Source: Motiliproteus sp036964625 (GTDB lineage Bacteria > Pseudomonadota > Gammaproteobacteria > Pseudomonadales > Balneatricaceae). From it: a DNA stretch of 64,000 bases. The stretch covers positions 21,232-85,231 of the forward strand of contig JBALTG010000003.1 in NCBI GenBank assembly GCA_036964625.1. Direction: 5' to 3'. A model generated the notes under the pieces. It was not told the DNA's origin and made no database searches. It saw only the letters and a list, made by a program, of their open reading frames with translations. This document shows, in pieces, positions 45,422 through 53,937 of the stretch; positions within the stretch are counted from its first letter, which is position 1; every line of letters begins with the position of its first letter. The position numbers and the translations under genes are program-made.

Positions 45422-48262
45422 ATGCTATTAGGTTCTAAGTTACTGCAGCGTTTTTTTTTAGCAATGGTCTCTATCATTGTTATATTTGCCTTGGCGATCT
45501 ATTTTTATTCGGTGCCGCTGATTACCAGTACCGTGTATGGCATCGAACGCAACGCCAGTCGTACCGTCCTTAATAATGTTTACCAGCTGGCTGAAAAGAT
45601 CCATTTCAGCCTTGAGGGTTATCGCCTGCAGGCGCTTGAAGGGCGCAAACAGCAACTGCAGAGCGCGGTGGCACTGGCAAGCGCCTATGTAGAGAATGTG
45701 TTTGCGCAGGTGCCACGCGGTGAATTGAGTGAGGCGGCTGCACGGCAGCAGGTTTTCGAGGGGCTGCGTCAGTTTACTTACGGTAATAACGAGTATATCT
45801 GGGTATCCGGTTACGATTCGGTGGTGTTATCCCATCCTGACAAGCGTTTTCACGGCGTCAATGCGGAGACACTGATAAGCGACAGTGGCGAAGCGATCAT
45901 TCCTAAAATTGTCTCCCAGGTGCGTGCCGAAGGGGATGGCTTTTTTCAGTACCCGTGGCCACGCCTCGATCAGCCTGATGCCATCGACAAGATCTCCTAC
46001 GTTAAAAACTTTACCCAGTGGCGGTTTGTCCTGGGCTCGGGTTTATACCTGGACGATATCGAGCTGGAGGTTCAAAAACGGCTTAAGCTGGCGATGGCTG
46101 AGCTGCGCGTTGCGTTGCAAGAGATCAAAATCGCCAAGACGGGCTATATGTATATCTTCGATGCTGACGCCAATATGTTAATCCACCCTAACGACAACCT
46201 CGATGGGATCAATTTTAGTGATCAGCTCAATCCCGCTACGGGGCGCTCCATTGCCCAGGAACTGATTGCGGTCGCTGATACTGGCAAGGAGTGGGACTAC
46301 CCTTGGGATAAGCCCTCGGACCCGGGTAACTACATCTATCAAAAAACTTCATTGGTTCGACATCTGAAAGGGTTCGATTGGTATATCGGTTCCTCGGTTT
46401 ACGAAGATGAGCTGCGGCGCAGTTCTGATGTGCTGACAGAACGAATCATGACCATTACCGTGGTGGTGCTATTGATGGCGGTATTGCTGGCTCTGCTGTT
46501 TGTCTCTCAGATTGCCGCGCCTATACGTCGTTTGGCAGATACCGCCAAACGCGTGCGTCGGGGTGACCTCAGTGCCCAGAGTGGGATAAATTCTGATGAT
46601 GAACTCGGGGTGCTCGGGCGTACCTTTGATGCCATGGTGACACAGTTGAGTCGTAGCATTCAGACGCTCGATCAACAGGTACAGAGTCGGACTCAGGAGT
46701 TGGCAGCGACGGAGCAGCGGCAGCGGATGATTCTTGACGAGCTGCCAGCGCAGATCGCCTATGTCGGTGCTGATCAGCGCTACCGTTTTGTAAACCGTCG
46801 TTACGCGCGGATGTTCAATCAAACCAAACGGGCATTGGTAGGACGGACGCTTCAGGAGGTGATGCCCCCTTCAATGTATGCTGAAATCGCCCCTCAGTTT
46901 GAGCGGACCCTGGCTGGCGCAGAGTGCGATTTTGAATATCGATTTATGCATGATGGTCGAGAGGTGGTCACTAAACGCAAACTGATTCCCGAGTTCGATG
47001 ACCAGGGGCAGGTTACTGCGGTCCTTAATCTGAGTCTAGATGTCACGGCGGAAAAAGAAGCCGAACATAAGCTCACCGAGGCGCAGCGGATGAATGCCGT
47101 AGGGCAGCTGGCTGGCGGTTTGGCGCATGATTTTAACAATTTGTTAACGGTGGTGATTGGCAATCTGATCTCCGCCGGAGACCGCTATGCTGAGATCGAA
47201 GGGCTGTCAAAGTATCTCGAGCCCGCAGTCCGGGCCGGACAGCGCGGCGCCGATATTACCAACCGGTTACTGGCGTTTTCCCGTAATCAATCCCTGACCC
47301 CAACCCGGGTTGACGTGGCCCTGTTGTTCCGGGATTCGCTGGCCCTGTTGCAGGGATCCCTGCCCAGTAATATCGATATCCAGCTCCATGTCGATGAGCA
47401 TCAGGACACGATCGCTTATGTTGATCAGAGTCAGTTTGAAAATGCGATCTTTAACCTGGCGCTGAATGCGCGTGATGCCATGCCCAAAGGTGGCACGCTG
47501 CGGTTCGAGGTGGTTGAGCGTAGGATAGATGTGCCTGTTGAGTATGATGAGATGGTGGTTCCAGGTGATTATCTGGAGGTCTCGGTGCACGATAGCGGCA
47601 AGGGGTTTAAAGTGGGAAGTTTGAAGCGCGCTTTTGAACCCTTTTTTACGACCAAGAGTGGTACCAGTTCCGGTTTGGGATTGAGTATGGTGTATGGCTT
47701 TGTCAAGCAGTCGCAGGGGTATATCCGTATTCATAGCAGTCCCGGGCAGGGTGCTTGCGTGACCCTGCTGTTACCCGCCTGTACCGTCAGTGAGGTCGGC
47801 GATGAGCGTCACAGTCCGGCCCATGAACTGGTGCAGTCGGGCGAAGGTAAGTTGATTCTGCTGGTAGAAGACGACGCGGATGTTAGAGCGGTTATTCTGG
47901 AGCAGTTGGTGACTATGGGGTTTGCGGTGGTTGAAGCCAGCGATGGCGATGAGGCGCTGCTGCTGTTAACCAGCTTGACTGATCTCTACGCCCTGGTTTC
48001 AGATATTATGATGCCGGGAAGTATTGATGGCTATGAGTTGGCCGACCAGGTTAGTCAGTCGCGAGCAGACGCCAGAATAGTGCTGATTACTGGCTATGCT
48101 TTTGACCAACAAACGCGGGGTCCTAAACAACCCAGTTACCTGACTCTGCGTAAACCGTTCAAACGCGATACACTGCGGCATGCCTTATTGCGGAACTATG
48201 TGTCTGATTCTGGTTCTGGTTCAGGCGCAGACCCCGGCGAGCAGGCAAACGCGGATGCTTGA
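45422..48262 (+). CDS. Hybrid sensor histidine kinase with double Cache, PAS and receiver domains
   Basis: A 946-residue membrane kinase. In order: TM1 (about 10-30); a large periplasmic region with two Cache-type units (EYIWVSGYDSVVLSHPDKRF and YMYIFDADANMLIHPNDNLD); TM2 near 340-362; HAMP; PAS (IAYVGADQRYRFVNRRYARM); HisKA with LAGGLAHDFNNLLTVVIGN; HATPase (FENAIFNLALNARDAM, SGLGLSMVYGF); and a C-terminal receiver (LILLVEDDADVRAV, phospho-Asp in SDIMMPG). The ATG at 45422 is chosen over TTG 45371. Cache domains commonly bind small organic acids or amino acids, so it may sense the solute taken up by the divergent operon. The next gene encodes an OmpR-type regulator. Confidence 0.9.
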   Translation: MLLGSKLLQRFFLAMVSIIVIFALAIYFYSVPLITSTVYGIERNASRTVLNNVYQLAEKIHFSLEGYRLQALEGRKQQLQSAVALASAYVENVFAQVPRGELSEAAARQQVFEGLRQFTYGNNEYIWVSGYDSVVLSHPDKRFHGVNAETLISDSGEAIIPKIVSQVRAEGDGFFQYPWPRLDQPDAIDKISYVKNFTQWRFVLGSGLYLDDIELEVQKRLKLAMAELRVALQEIKIAKTGYMYIFDADANMLIHPNDNLDGINFSDQLNPATGRSIAQELIAVADTGKEWDYPWDKPSDPGNYIYQKTSLVRHLKGFDWYIGSSVYEDELRRSSDVLTERIMTITVVVLLMAVLLALLFVSQIAAPIRRLADTAKRVRRGDLSAQSGINSDDELGVLGRTFDAMVTQLSRSIQTLDQQVQSRTQELAATEQRQRMILDELPAQIAYVGADQRYRFVNRRYARMFNQTKRALVGRTLQEVMPPSMYAEIAPQFERTLAGAECDFEYRFMHDGREVVTKRKLIPEFDDQGQVTAVLNLSLDVTAEKEAEHKLTEAQRMNAVGQLAGGLAHDFNNLLTVVIGNLISAGDRYAEIEGLSKYLEPAVRAGQRGADITNRLLAFSRNQSLTPTRVDVALLFRDSLALLQGSLPSNIDIQLHVDEHQDTIAYVDQSQFENAIFNLALNARDAMPKGGTLRFEVVERRIDVPVEYDEMVVPGDYLEVSVHDSGKGFKVGSLKRAFEPFFTTKSGTSSGLGLSMVYGFVKQSQGYIRIHSSPGQGACVTLLLPACTVSEVGDERHSPAHELVQSGEGKLILLVEDDADVRAVILEQLVTMGFAVVEASDGDEALLLLTSLTDLYALVSDIMMPGSIDGYELADQVSQSRADARIVLITGYAFDQQTRGPKQPSYLTLRKPFKRDTLRHALLRNYVSDSGSGSGADPGEQANADA

Positions 48263-48307
48263 GCGGAGATTTAAACTAGTCGGCAATAAAAGGGAGGGGT
48301 CACCCAC

Positions 48308-49045
48308 GTGGGCGTTAATGTGAGTAGTAACAAGCTGGTCTACGTTGTTGAAGATGAACGCGATATCGCCACGCTGGTGTGTGCGGAGCTGGAACGGTTT
48401 GGGTATGAAACCGCCAGTTTTCGCACCGGTGCCCAGGCGATTCAGGCGATCAAACGGCGCACTCCCGCACTCTGTATCGTTGACCTTGGTTTGCCCGATA
48501 TGGATGGCCTGGCGCTGGTGCGCGAGCTCTGTGATAAACACCGGGTTGGGGTGATGATCCTGACCGGGCGGGGCAGCTTACCGGACCGGGTGCTGGGATT
48601 GGAGCTGGGCGCCGATGATTACATGATCAAGCCCTTCGATCCCCGCGAGCTGGTGGCGAGGGTCAACAGTCTGCTGCGGCGTTTGGATCAGATCGGCCCG
48701 GTGGATACCGATACGGGCCCCAAAATAGCGCGGTTCGGCGGCTGGTGTTTTGATCTGGCCACGCTGACCTTGAACCATGACGACGGTCGCAGTGAGCGCC
48801 TCAGTGCTGCCGAGGCGGATTTGCTGCAGCTGCTGTTACGGGCACCGCAACAGATCCTTAACCGTGATCGGCTTATGGGCGATCTGATGGGGCGCGAATC
48901 GATCCCGTTTGAGCGTAGCATCGATGTCCGCATGTCGCGGATACGGAAAAAATTAGAAGATGACCCCAAGGTGCCCAAACTGATAAAAACGGTGTATGGC
49001 GTCGGTTATCTGCTCTCTGTGCCGGTGGACTGGATCAGCCCATAA
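48308..49045 (+). CDS. OmpR/PhoB-family response regulator
   Basis: A 245-residue regulator with an N-terminal receiver (VYVVEDERD, phospho-Asp in IVDLGLPDMDG, Lys in DDYMIKPFDPREL) and a C-terminal winged helix (LLQLLLRAPQQILNRDRL, FERSIDVRMSRIRKKLEDD, KTVYGVGYLL). The GTG at 48308 follows GGGAGGGG. It is 45 bases after the hybrid kinase and is its probable partner; the likely target is the liv/ligase operon through the dyad at 45268-45299. Confidence 0.92.
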   Translation: MGVNVSSNKLVYVVEDERDIATLVCAELERFGYETASFRTGAQAIQAIKRRTPALCIVDLGLPDMDGLALVRELCDKHRVGVMILTGRGSLPDRVLGLELGADDYMIKPFDPRELVARVNSLLRRLDQIGPVDTDTGPKIARFGGWCFDLATLTLNHDDGRSERLSAAEADLLQLLLRAPQQILNRDRLMGDLMGRESIPFERSIDVRMSRIRKKLEDDPKVPKLIKTVYGVGYLLSVPVDWISP

Positions 49046-49376
49046 GGCTACGGTGAGCATTGGCCGCAGTTCAGTAGTACAGTAGTCCACCAGAAGCGTG
49101 GGCTTGCTTGGGTCGGTCTTTCTGTCGGGTTCTTGTTTTTTTCTGTTTTTTGTAAGTACGGCACTCCACTGCTGCAGTCGCAGACGTTCTGGCGACGTGT
49201 CTGGATGGGTCCAAGGTGTCAGCAGAGCAGGCGAAGGCGGGGAGGTTGCTCTTTGCTAACGCTGCCATTGTCCTCTGGCGATCGATAGGATTAGCTTAGG
49301 CAGGCCCTAGGCAGTAGAATTACTCCTTAAAACTCACACAGACTTTGTTGTACTGTTACAACGTTTCTTGGTTCTT
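49046..49376. other. Intergenic region before glrK, nothing recognised
   Basis: About 330 bases between the OmpR-type regulator and the GlrK-like gene. No terminator, RNA gene or sigma-54 site was recognised in it. Confidence 0.4.
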
Positions 49377-50804
49377 ATGCTCTGGCGCCCCCGATCTCTG
49401 CTGCAATTGATGCTTATTGGTTTTTTTACCGTGGTTGCCCCGCTCTGTGTGGCCATTTTCTTTACGCTTCAGGCCTTTGATCGATTCGCAGTGAATAACA
49501 GTCGCATGACCCAGAACCTGGTTACGCTAACCAGAGAAGTCCAGCTGTTGCAGTCCGATCTGTTGGGCTTGGAGCGAAGCGCCGGTCAGTACCAAGCACT
49601 GGGCGAGGAAAATCTACTGGTTCTGTTTCAGCAGGGGCATCAGCGCATCGGTTCTCGCCTGCAGGATATAGAGCGGTTGGTCGACCAGGAGCGCAGTTTT
49701 TATCTGCTCACTTTAGCCGAAACGCTGGAGCAGCTTGGGGTTGGTATGCTGACACCGGCCGAGCAGTTCAACAGTGACGCGGTACTGGTGATGTTCGACA
49801 AAATTAACAGGCTGTCGCTGGAGTTTCGTCAGGCCAGTCAGCTGTATGTGGATCACCAACTTGAGCAGCAGAGGTTGGATGCGCTTGAGATCAAACGATC
49901 GCTGGTGTGGATGTTGCTGCTGCTGGCGTTTTTAACCTTGCTGGCGGTATTGTTTTTTACCTACTGGATCAACCGGCCCGTCCGCCAGCTAGAACGGGAG
50001 ATCGGCTTGCTTGGTCGTGGTGATTTTAGCCACCGGATCCGGATCAGCGGACCCCAGGAGATGCAGTTATTGGGCGAACGGCTGGAGTGGTTACGGAGTA
50101 AGCTACACGAGCTGGACGAACAGAAACAGCAGTTTCTACGGCACATGTCGCATGAGCTAAAAACCCCGCTGGCCAGTCTGTGCGAGGGTGCGGATCTGAT
50201 GGCAGAAGGCGTTGTCGGAACGCTCGATAGCCAGCAGCTTGAGATTGTATCGATTATTCAGCAGAACAGCGGCGAGCTGCAGCGGTTGATCGAAAATTTG
50301 CTCGATTACAATCAACTCCAGCATCATCAGCAACTCAAGACCGCGGTGGTTGATATCCACGGGCTGTGGCTGGAGCTCATTAGCAGTTATTCGATCACAA
50401 TTGCGCGCAAAAAACTTAACGTTAACTGCGAAGGCCCGCCGCTGAACTGGGTTGCCGATCCTTCGAAATTGCGTACCGTATTGGACAACCTGTTATCCAA
50501 TGCTATTAGTTATTGTCCAGCGGGTGGCGAGGTGCGGGTTGACTGGCGCGAGCTGGACTCAACACTGATTTGTGATATTAGTAACAGTGGTGAGGCGATT
50601 GCCGATGATGACGCCAGGCAGATCTTTCAGCCCTTCTATCAGGGGCGCAATAAACGCAGCGGTGCGATCAAGGGGTCAGGTATCGGGTTGAGCGTCGCAA
50701 GAGAGTGTGTACATGTCCATCAAGGAACCTTGCAGCTAGTGCCCAGCGCTATCTTGCCGGTCAACTTTCGTTTGACCCTACCGTTACTTGAGGAGAACTT
50801 GTGA
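49377..50804 (+). CDS. glrK: Sensor histidine kinase, GlrK/QseE-like
   Basis: A 475-residue inner-membrane kinase: TM1 near 10-32, a helical periplasmic region (about 33-175), TM2 near 180-200, HAMP (INRPVRQLEREIGLLGRGDF), HisKA (FLRHMSHELKTPLASLCEGA) and HATPase (LRTVLDNLLSNAISYC, GSGIGLSVARECVHVH). The order kinase, QseG-like lipoprotein, GlrR-like regulator matches the enterobacterial glrK-qseG-glrR locus. In that system the pair senses envelope conditions and controls sigma-54 promoters. TTG 49368 is an alternative start. Confidence 0.88.
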   Translation: MLWRPRSLLQLMLIGFFTVVAPLCVAIFFTLQAFDRFAVNNSRMTQNLVTLTREVQLLQSDLLGLERSAGQYQALGEENLLVLFQQGHQRIGSRLQDIERLVDQERSFYLLTLAETLEQLGVGMLTPAEQFNSDAVLVMFDKINRLSLEFRQASQLYVDHQLEQQRLDALEIKRSLVWMLLLLAFLTLLAVLFFTYWINRPVRQLEREIGLLGRGDFSHRIRISGPQEMQLLGERLEWLRSKLHELDEQKQQFLRHMSHELKTPLASLCEGADLMAEGVVGTLDSQQLEIVSIIQQNSGELQRLIENLLDYNQLQHHQQLKTAVVDIHGLWLELISSYSITIARKKLNVNCEGPPLNWVADPSKLRTVLDNLLSNAISYCPAGGEVRVDWRELDSTLICDISNSGEAIADDDARQIFQPFYQGRNKRSGAIKGSGIGLSVARECVHVHQGTLQLVPSAILPVNFRLTLPLLEENL

Positions 50805-51463
50805 GAGTACTTACCCTTACGTTTATGCTACTACTGCTAAGTGGTTGTCAGGCTTTGATGCAAGCGTATCAGGCTGTCGTGCCTCAGGCCTCAGCACCTC
50901 AAACCTCAGCACCTCAAACCTCAACATCTCAGGCCTCAGTATCGTTTACACAAGCGCCTTTGACGGATGATATCAATGCTTCCAATACCGATCTAGGCCA
51001 CGGGTTGAACGAGGTAGAGCGGTCGCTGACGCTTACTGAGGAGCAGGCACAGGCTGAGCTGCAAGTATTGACTAAAGGTAAAATCGACAAGCCTAATCGA
51101 ATCTTTATCTATGCCCTGCTGAATCAGCAGCTTAAGGATCTACCGGGGTGGATACGGGCCAGGGATAGTCTGCAACAATTATCGGTAAATTCAGAATTAT
51201 CCGCCCCATTGCTGCAGTTGGTGCGATTGTTGCAGTTCCATAATCAGTCTATGATTAATGCGGACGCGCGTCAGACCCGGCTGTTGCAAGCACTGCGGGA
51301 GGATGATGAAAAGCATCAGGAGCTGGTTGCTGAGTTGCAGCTTAGCCAGCAACAGGTTATTGAACTCTCTAACAAAATTGAAGCGCTAACGAATCTTGAG
51401 AAAAGCATGAGTATTCGTCGCGCACTGACAACAGACACTCCCAAAGGGCTTGCCGATGACTGA
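50801..51463 (+). CDS. QseG-like outer-membrane lipoprotein
   Basis: A 220-residue lipoprotein with signal peptide and lipobox LLSGC (Cys16). A short Ser/Ala/Pro/Gln/Thr-rich segment with SAPQT/STSQAS repeats (about 28-48) links the lipid anchor to a helical domain; residues 150-205 look like a coiled coil (DDEKHQELVAELQLSQQQVI). Sequence similarity to QseG is weak; the call rests on position between kinase and regulator. The start overlaps the glrK stop by 4 bases and its end overlaps glrR. It may report envelope state to the kinase. Confidence 0.7.
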   Translation: MRVLTLTFMLLLLSGCQALMQAYQAVVPQASAPQTSAPQTSTSQASVSFTQAPLTDDINASNTDLGHGLNEVERSLTLTEEQAQAELQVLTKGKIDKPNRIFIYALLNQQLKDLPGWIRARDSLQQLSVNSELSAPLLQLVRLLQFHNQSMINADARQTRLLQALREDDEKHQELVAELQLSQQQVIELSNKIEALTNLEKSMSIRRALTTDTPKGLADD

Positions 51464-52808
51464 GCATCCTCCCCGTTTACTGGTCGTTGATGATGATCCA
51501 AGCCTGTTGCGGCTGTTGGTGCTGCGGCTCGAAGCCAAGCACTATCAGTTAGCGACTGCCACTAACGGTCAGGAAGCATTACAGGTGCTGCGCTCCCGGG
51601 AGATCGACCTGGTCATCAGTGATCTGCGCATGGATACGATGGGTGGTATGGAGCTGTTCGAACAGGTTCAACATTACTATCCCGGGTTACCGGTGATCAT
51701 TCTTACCGCACAGGGGTCGATACCCGAAGCGATAGAAGCGACTCAGCAGGGGGTGTTTGCCTTTTTAACCAAGCCGATCGATAAGGTGGCGCTGCTGGAG
51801 CAGATCGAGCGGGGGCTGAGTCTGTCCCGTGGTAATGCACCCTCGCGCGCTAACAGCGCCTGGCGGGAGAAGATTCTGTGCCGTAGCGACTTGATGGAGC
51901 AGCTACTGGCCAAGGCGTTGCAGCTCGCCGATGCTGATGTCAGTGTGCTGATCTCAGGTAACAGCGGTAGCGGCAAAGAGTTGCTGGCGCAGGCTATTCA
52001 CCGTGCCAGTAATCGTGCAACAAAACCCTTTGTGGCAATCAACTGCAGTGCGTTGCCTGAGCCGCTGTTGGAGTCTGAGCTGTTTGGCCATGTTAAGGGT
52101 GCGTTTACCGGTGCCGTCAGAGAGCACCAGGGGCTGTTTAGAGCGGCCCATCAGGGTACGCTATTTCTGGATGAGATCGGTGATATGCCTGCTTCATTGC
52201 AGGTGAAATTGTTGCGGGTGTTGCAGGAGCGTCAGGTGCGCCCGGTGGGTGGAACTCAGAGTGTGGCGGTGGATGTGCGGGTTATCTCGGCGACCCATCG
52301 CAATCTTGAAGAGGCGATGGCTGCAGGTCAGTTTCGCCAAGATCTCTACTACCGTCTCAACGTAGTAAACCTGAAGCTTCCCGACCTGAATCAGCGGGCA
52401 GAAGATATCCCCCTGCTGGCAAACTATTTTCTGCAGAAAACCGGTAAAGGGGTTTCAGGACAGGTCACCGCGTTCTCGCCAGATGCCATCAATTTACTGG
52501 TTGGGGCTTCCTGGCCTGGCAATGTCAGGCAGCTAGAAAATGTGGTACAGCAGACGGCCGCACTGTCTGGCACCCGGGTGATCCCCGCCGCATTGGTGAA
52601 TCAGGCGCTGGCGCAGGAGTCAGGATTTTTACCCTCCTTTAATGAGGCGCGGCACCAGTTTGAGCGCGACTATCTGGTCAAGTTGATGCGTATGACCGAA
52701 GGCAATGTGTCCAAGGCTGCCGAGTTGGCACAGCGTAATCGGACTGATTTTTATAAGCTGTTGCAGCGTCACGAGTTGAAAGCAGAGCAGTTTAAATCGA
52801 CTCAATAA
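51456..52808 (+). CDS. glrR: Sigma-54-dependent response regulator, GlrR-like
   Basis: A 450-residue NtrC-type activator. Receiver (LLVVDDDPSLLRL, phospho-Asp in VISDLRMDTMGG, Lys in FLTKPIDKV); AAA+ domain with Walker A ISGNSGSGKELLAQA, the sigma-54-contact GAFTGA loop in LFGHVKGAFTGAVREH, Walker B GTLFLDEIGDMP and the R-finger region RQDLYYRLNVV; and a C-terminal Fis-type helix-turn-helix (NVSKAAELAQRNRTDFYKLL). The ATG at 51456 overlaps the lipoprotein stop. Two GlrR-like sites and a sigma-54 promoter occur just downstream. Confidence 0.93.
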   Translation: MTEHPPRLLVVDDDPSLLRLLVLRLEAKHYQLATATNGQEALQVLRSREIDLVISDLRMDTMGGMELFEQVQHYYPGLPVIILTAQGSIPEAIEATQQGVFAFLTKPIDKVALLEQIERGLSLSRGNAPSRANSAWREKILCRSDLMEQLLAKALQLADADVSVLISGNSGSGKELLAQAIHRASNRATKPFVAINCSALPEPLLESELFGHVKGAFTGAVREHQGLFRAAHQGTLFLDEIGDMPASLQVKLLRVLQERQVRPVGGTQSVAVDVRVISATHRNLEEAMAAGQFRQDLYYRLNVVNLKLPDLNQRAEDIPLLANYFLQKTGKGVSGQVTAFSPDAINLLVGASWPGNVRQLENVVQQTAALSGTRVIPAALVNQALAQESGFLPSFNEARHQFERDYLVKLMRMTEGNVSKAAELAQRNRTDFYKLLQRHELKAEQFKSTQ

Positions 52809-52840
52809 TACCTTGTCACGTGGTTCCTCGGTACCAAGTA

Positions 52841-52858
52841 TGTATCCGATCCGAGACA
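52841..52858. promoter_or_regulatory. GlrR-like activator site 1, TGTA-N10-GACA
   Basis: It differs by one base from the enterobacterial GlrR consensus TGTC-N10-GACA as I recall it. It lies about 190 bases upstream of the estimated start of transcription from the sigma-54 promoter at 53009, a normal distance for such activators. Confidence 0.5.
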
Positions 52859-52905
52859 ATATAACTATTTGATTTAAATCTTTTTCTCGTTTGTGGGAAG
52901 GGATC

Positions 52906-52923
52906 TGTCTCTGATTAGAGACG
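52906..52923. promoter_or_regulatory. GlrR-like activator site 2, TGTC-N10-GACG
   Basis: Seven of eight defined bases match TGTC-N10-GACA, and GTCTCT/AGAGAC forms a 6-bp dyad around its centre. It lies about 120 bases upstream of the estimated transcription start. Confidence 0.5.
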
Positions 52924-52932
52924 AAGTGCAAA

Positions 52933-52964
52933 GCGGGCCCTCTCTATAGGGCCCGTTTTTTTTT
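52933..52964 (+). terminator. Rho-independent terminator of the glr operon
   Basis: CGGGCCCT and AGGGCCCG form an 8-bp stem with a short loop, followed by nine T residues. It lies about 125 bases after the glrR stop and before the sigma-54 promoter of the next gene. Confidence 0.95.
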
Positions 52965-53008
52965 GAATAAACAAATAAGATTCTGTTTCAATTAGCTTAA
53001 TGTGATTG

Positions 53009-53024
53009 TGGCGTGTATTTTGCT
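53009..53024 (+). promoter_or_regulatory. Sigma-54-type promoter before the LuxI-like gene
   Basis: TGGCGTG-TATT-TTGCT matches the sigma-54 consensus TGGCRYR-N4-TTGCW at every defined position, with GG (53010-53011) and GC (53022-53023) exactly 10 bases apart. Transcription would start near 53035, about 77 bases before the GTG at 53112. Confidence 0.78.
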
Positions 53025-53111
53025 TTGCTCTTCCTTGTTGGTCAGGATCGATTTTTTTAGCGCTCTGGTCAAAAGCGTAGTCATCCCTTTTGAAGGTAGC
53101 GAGGTTATACC

Positions 53112-53864
53112 GTGTCCATCAGTTTTGAGCTTATTCAACATACAGGATGTCGTGTTGGCGAACCAGAAGTCACCACGTGCCAGCATGCTCGCGTGCAGCG
53201 GAAAAAATGGTTGGAGCAGTATTATCAGATTCGTCAGGAGTGTTTTCGTCAAGAGCTTGGGATTCGTACATTTGATGGCTCTGAAGATGATTTTGACCGC
53301 AGCGGCTACCTGCTTATCGCCCTCGACCAGGAACGTTGTGTTGGCGGGGTCAGGCTGTCGGTCAGTACCCCGGAATCACCGCAGCTGTTACCGCTGGAGA
53401 TTGGTGGGTTTATGCTTCAGGAGTTTTTTCCAGATATCGCACGTAACCGCGAGTCCTACAGTCAGTGGACACGACTGGCCTTGCTGCCTGAATACCGAAC
53501 TCCAGCGATACTGCAGCAGATGGCGGTGATGCTGATTTGGCAGGCTAAACGTCTCGGGTGCAGTTATTCGTTCAATGTGGCAGGGATGAACCGAGCCCGG
53601 CTGTATCAGCGCTTACATCGCGTCCAAGGGTATCACTATGAGATTATCCGCAATTTGAAAATACCGTCCGAAGGCAATTTTATGGGTCTGGAACACCTGC
53701 TCTCTGTCGGCTATCTTAAGCCGCAGCTTAGCCAGCAGTTGCTGTCACGACAGCTGCCCAGGCATGCTCCCGTGGCTTACAGCAACGATCTGGCCGATGT
53801 CGCTGCTGTTAGTCTGCCTGCTCCTGAATCTGTGCCGCTGCAGCGGGTGAGTGGGCGGGTTTGA
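53112..53864 (+). CDS. LuxI/FeeM-like N-acyltransferase
   Basis: A 250-residue protein with the autoinducer-synthase-like GNAT fold. YYQIRQECFRQELGI followed by SEDDFDRSGY resembles the LuxI signature (R-x3-F-x2-[KRQ]-x2-W ... E-x-D-x-F-D), but Ile replaces the Trp. CVGGVRLS aligns with the conserved Arg of LuxI strand 4 and WTRLALLPEYR with the later Arg region. Such enzymes transfer acyl groups from acyl-ACP to homoserine lactone or amino acids; the product here is unknown. No luxR-type gene is adjacent. The GTG has GAGG 7 bases upstream. A sigma-54 promoter and GlrR-like sites precede it. Confidence 0.72.
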   Translation: MSISFELIQHTGCRVGEPEVTTCQHARVQRKKWLEQYYQIRQECFRQELGIRTFDGSEDDFDRSGYLLIALDQERCVGGVRLSVSTPESPQLLPLEIGGFMLQEFFPDIARNRESYSQWTRLALLPEYRTPAILQQMAVMLIWQAKRLGCSYSFNVAGMNRARLYQRLHRVQGYHYEIIRNLKIPSEGNFMGLEHLLSVGYLKPQLSQQLLSRQLPRHAPVAYSNDLADVAAVSLPAPESVPLQRVSGRV

Positions 53865-53937
53865 TTCATTCCTGCTTGGTTGAATACCGGCTAACGTTGA
53901 GCGGTTATTAGGGCGCGAGAGGCAGTCCGGGATTTTG

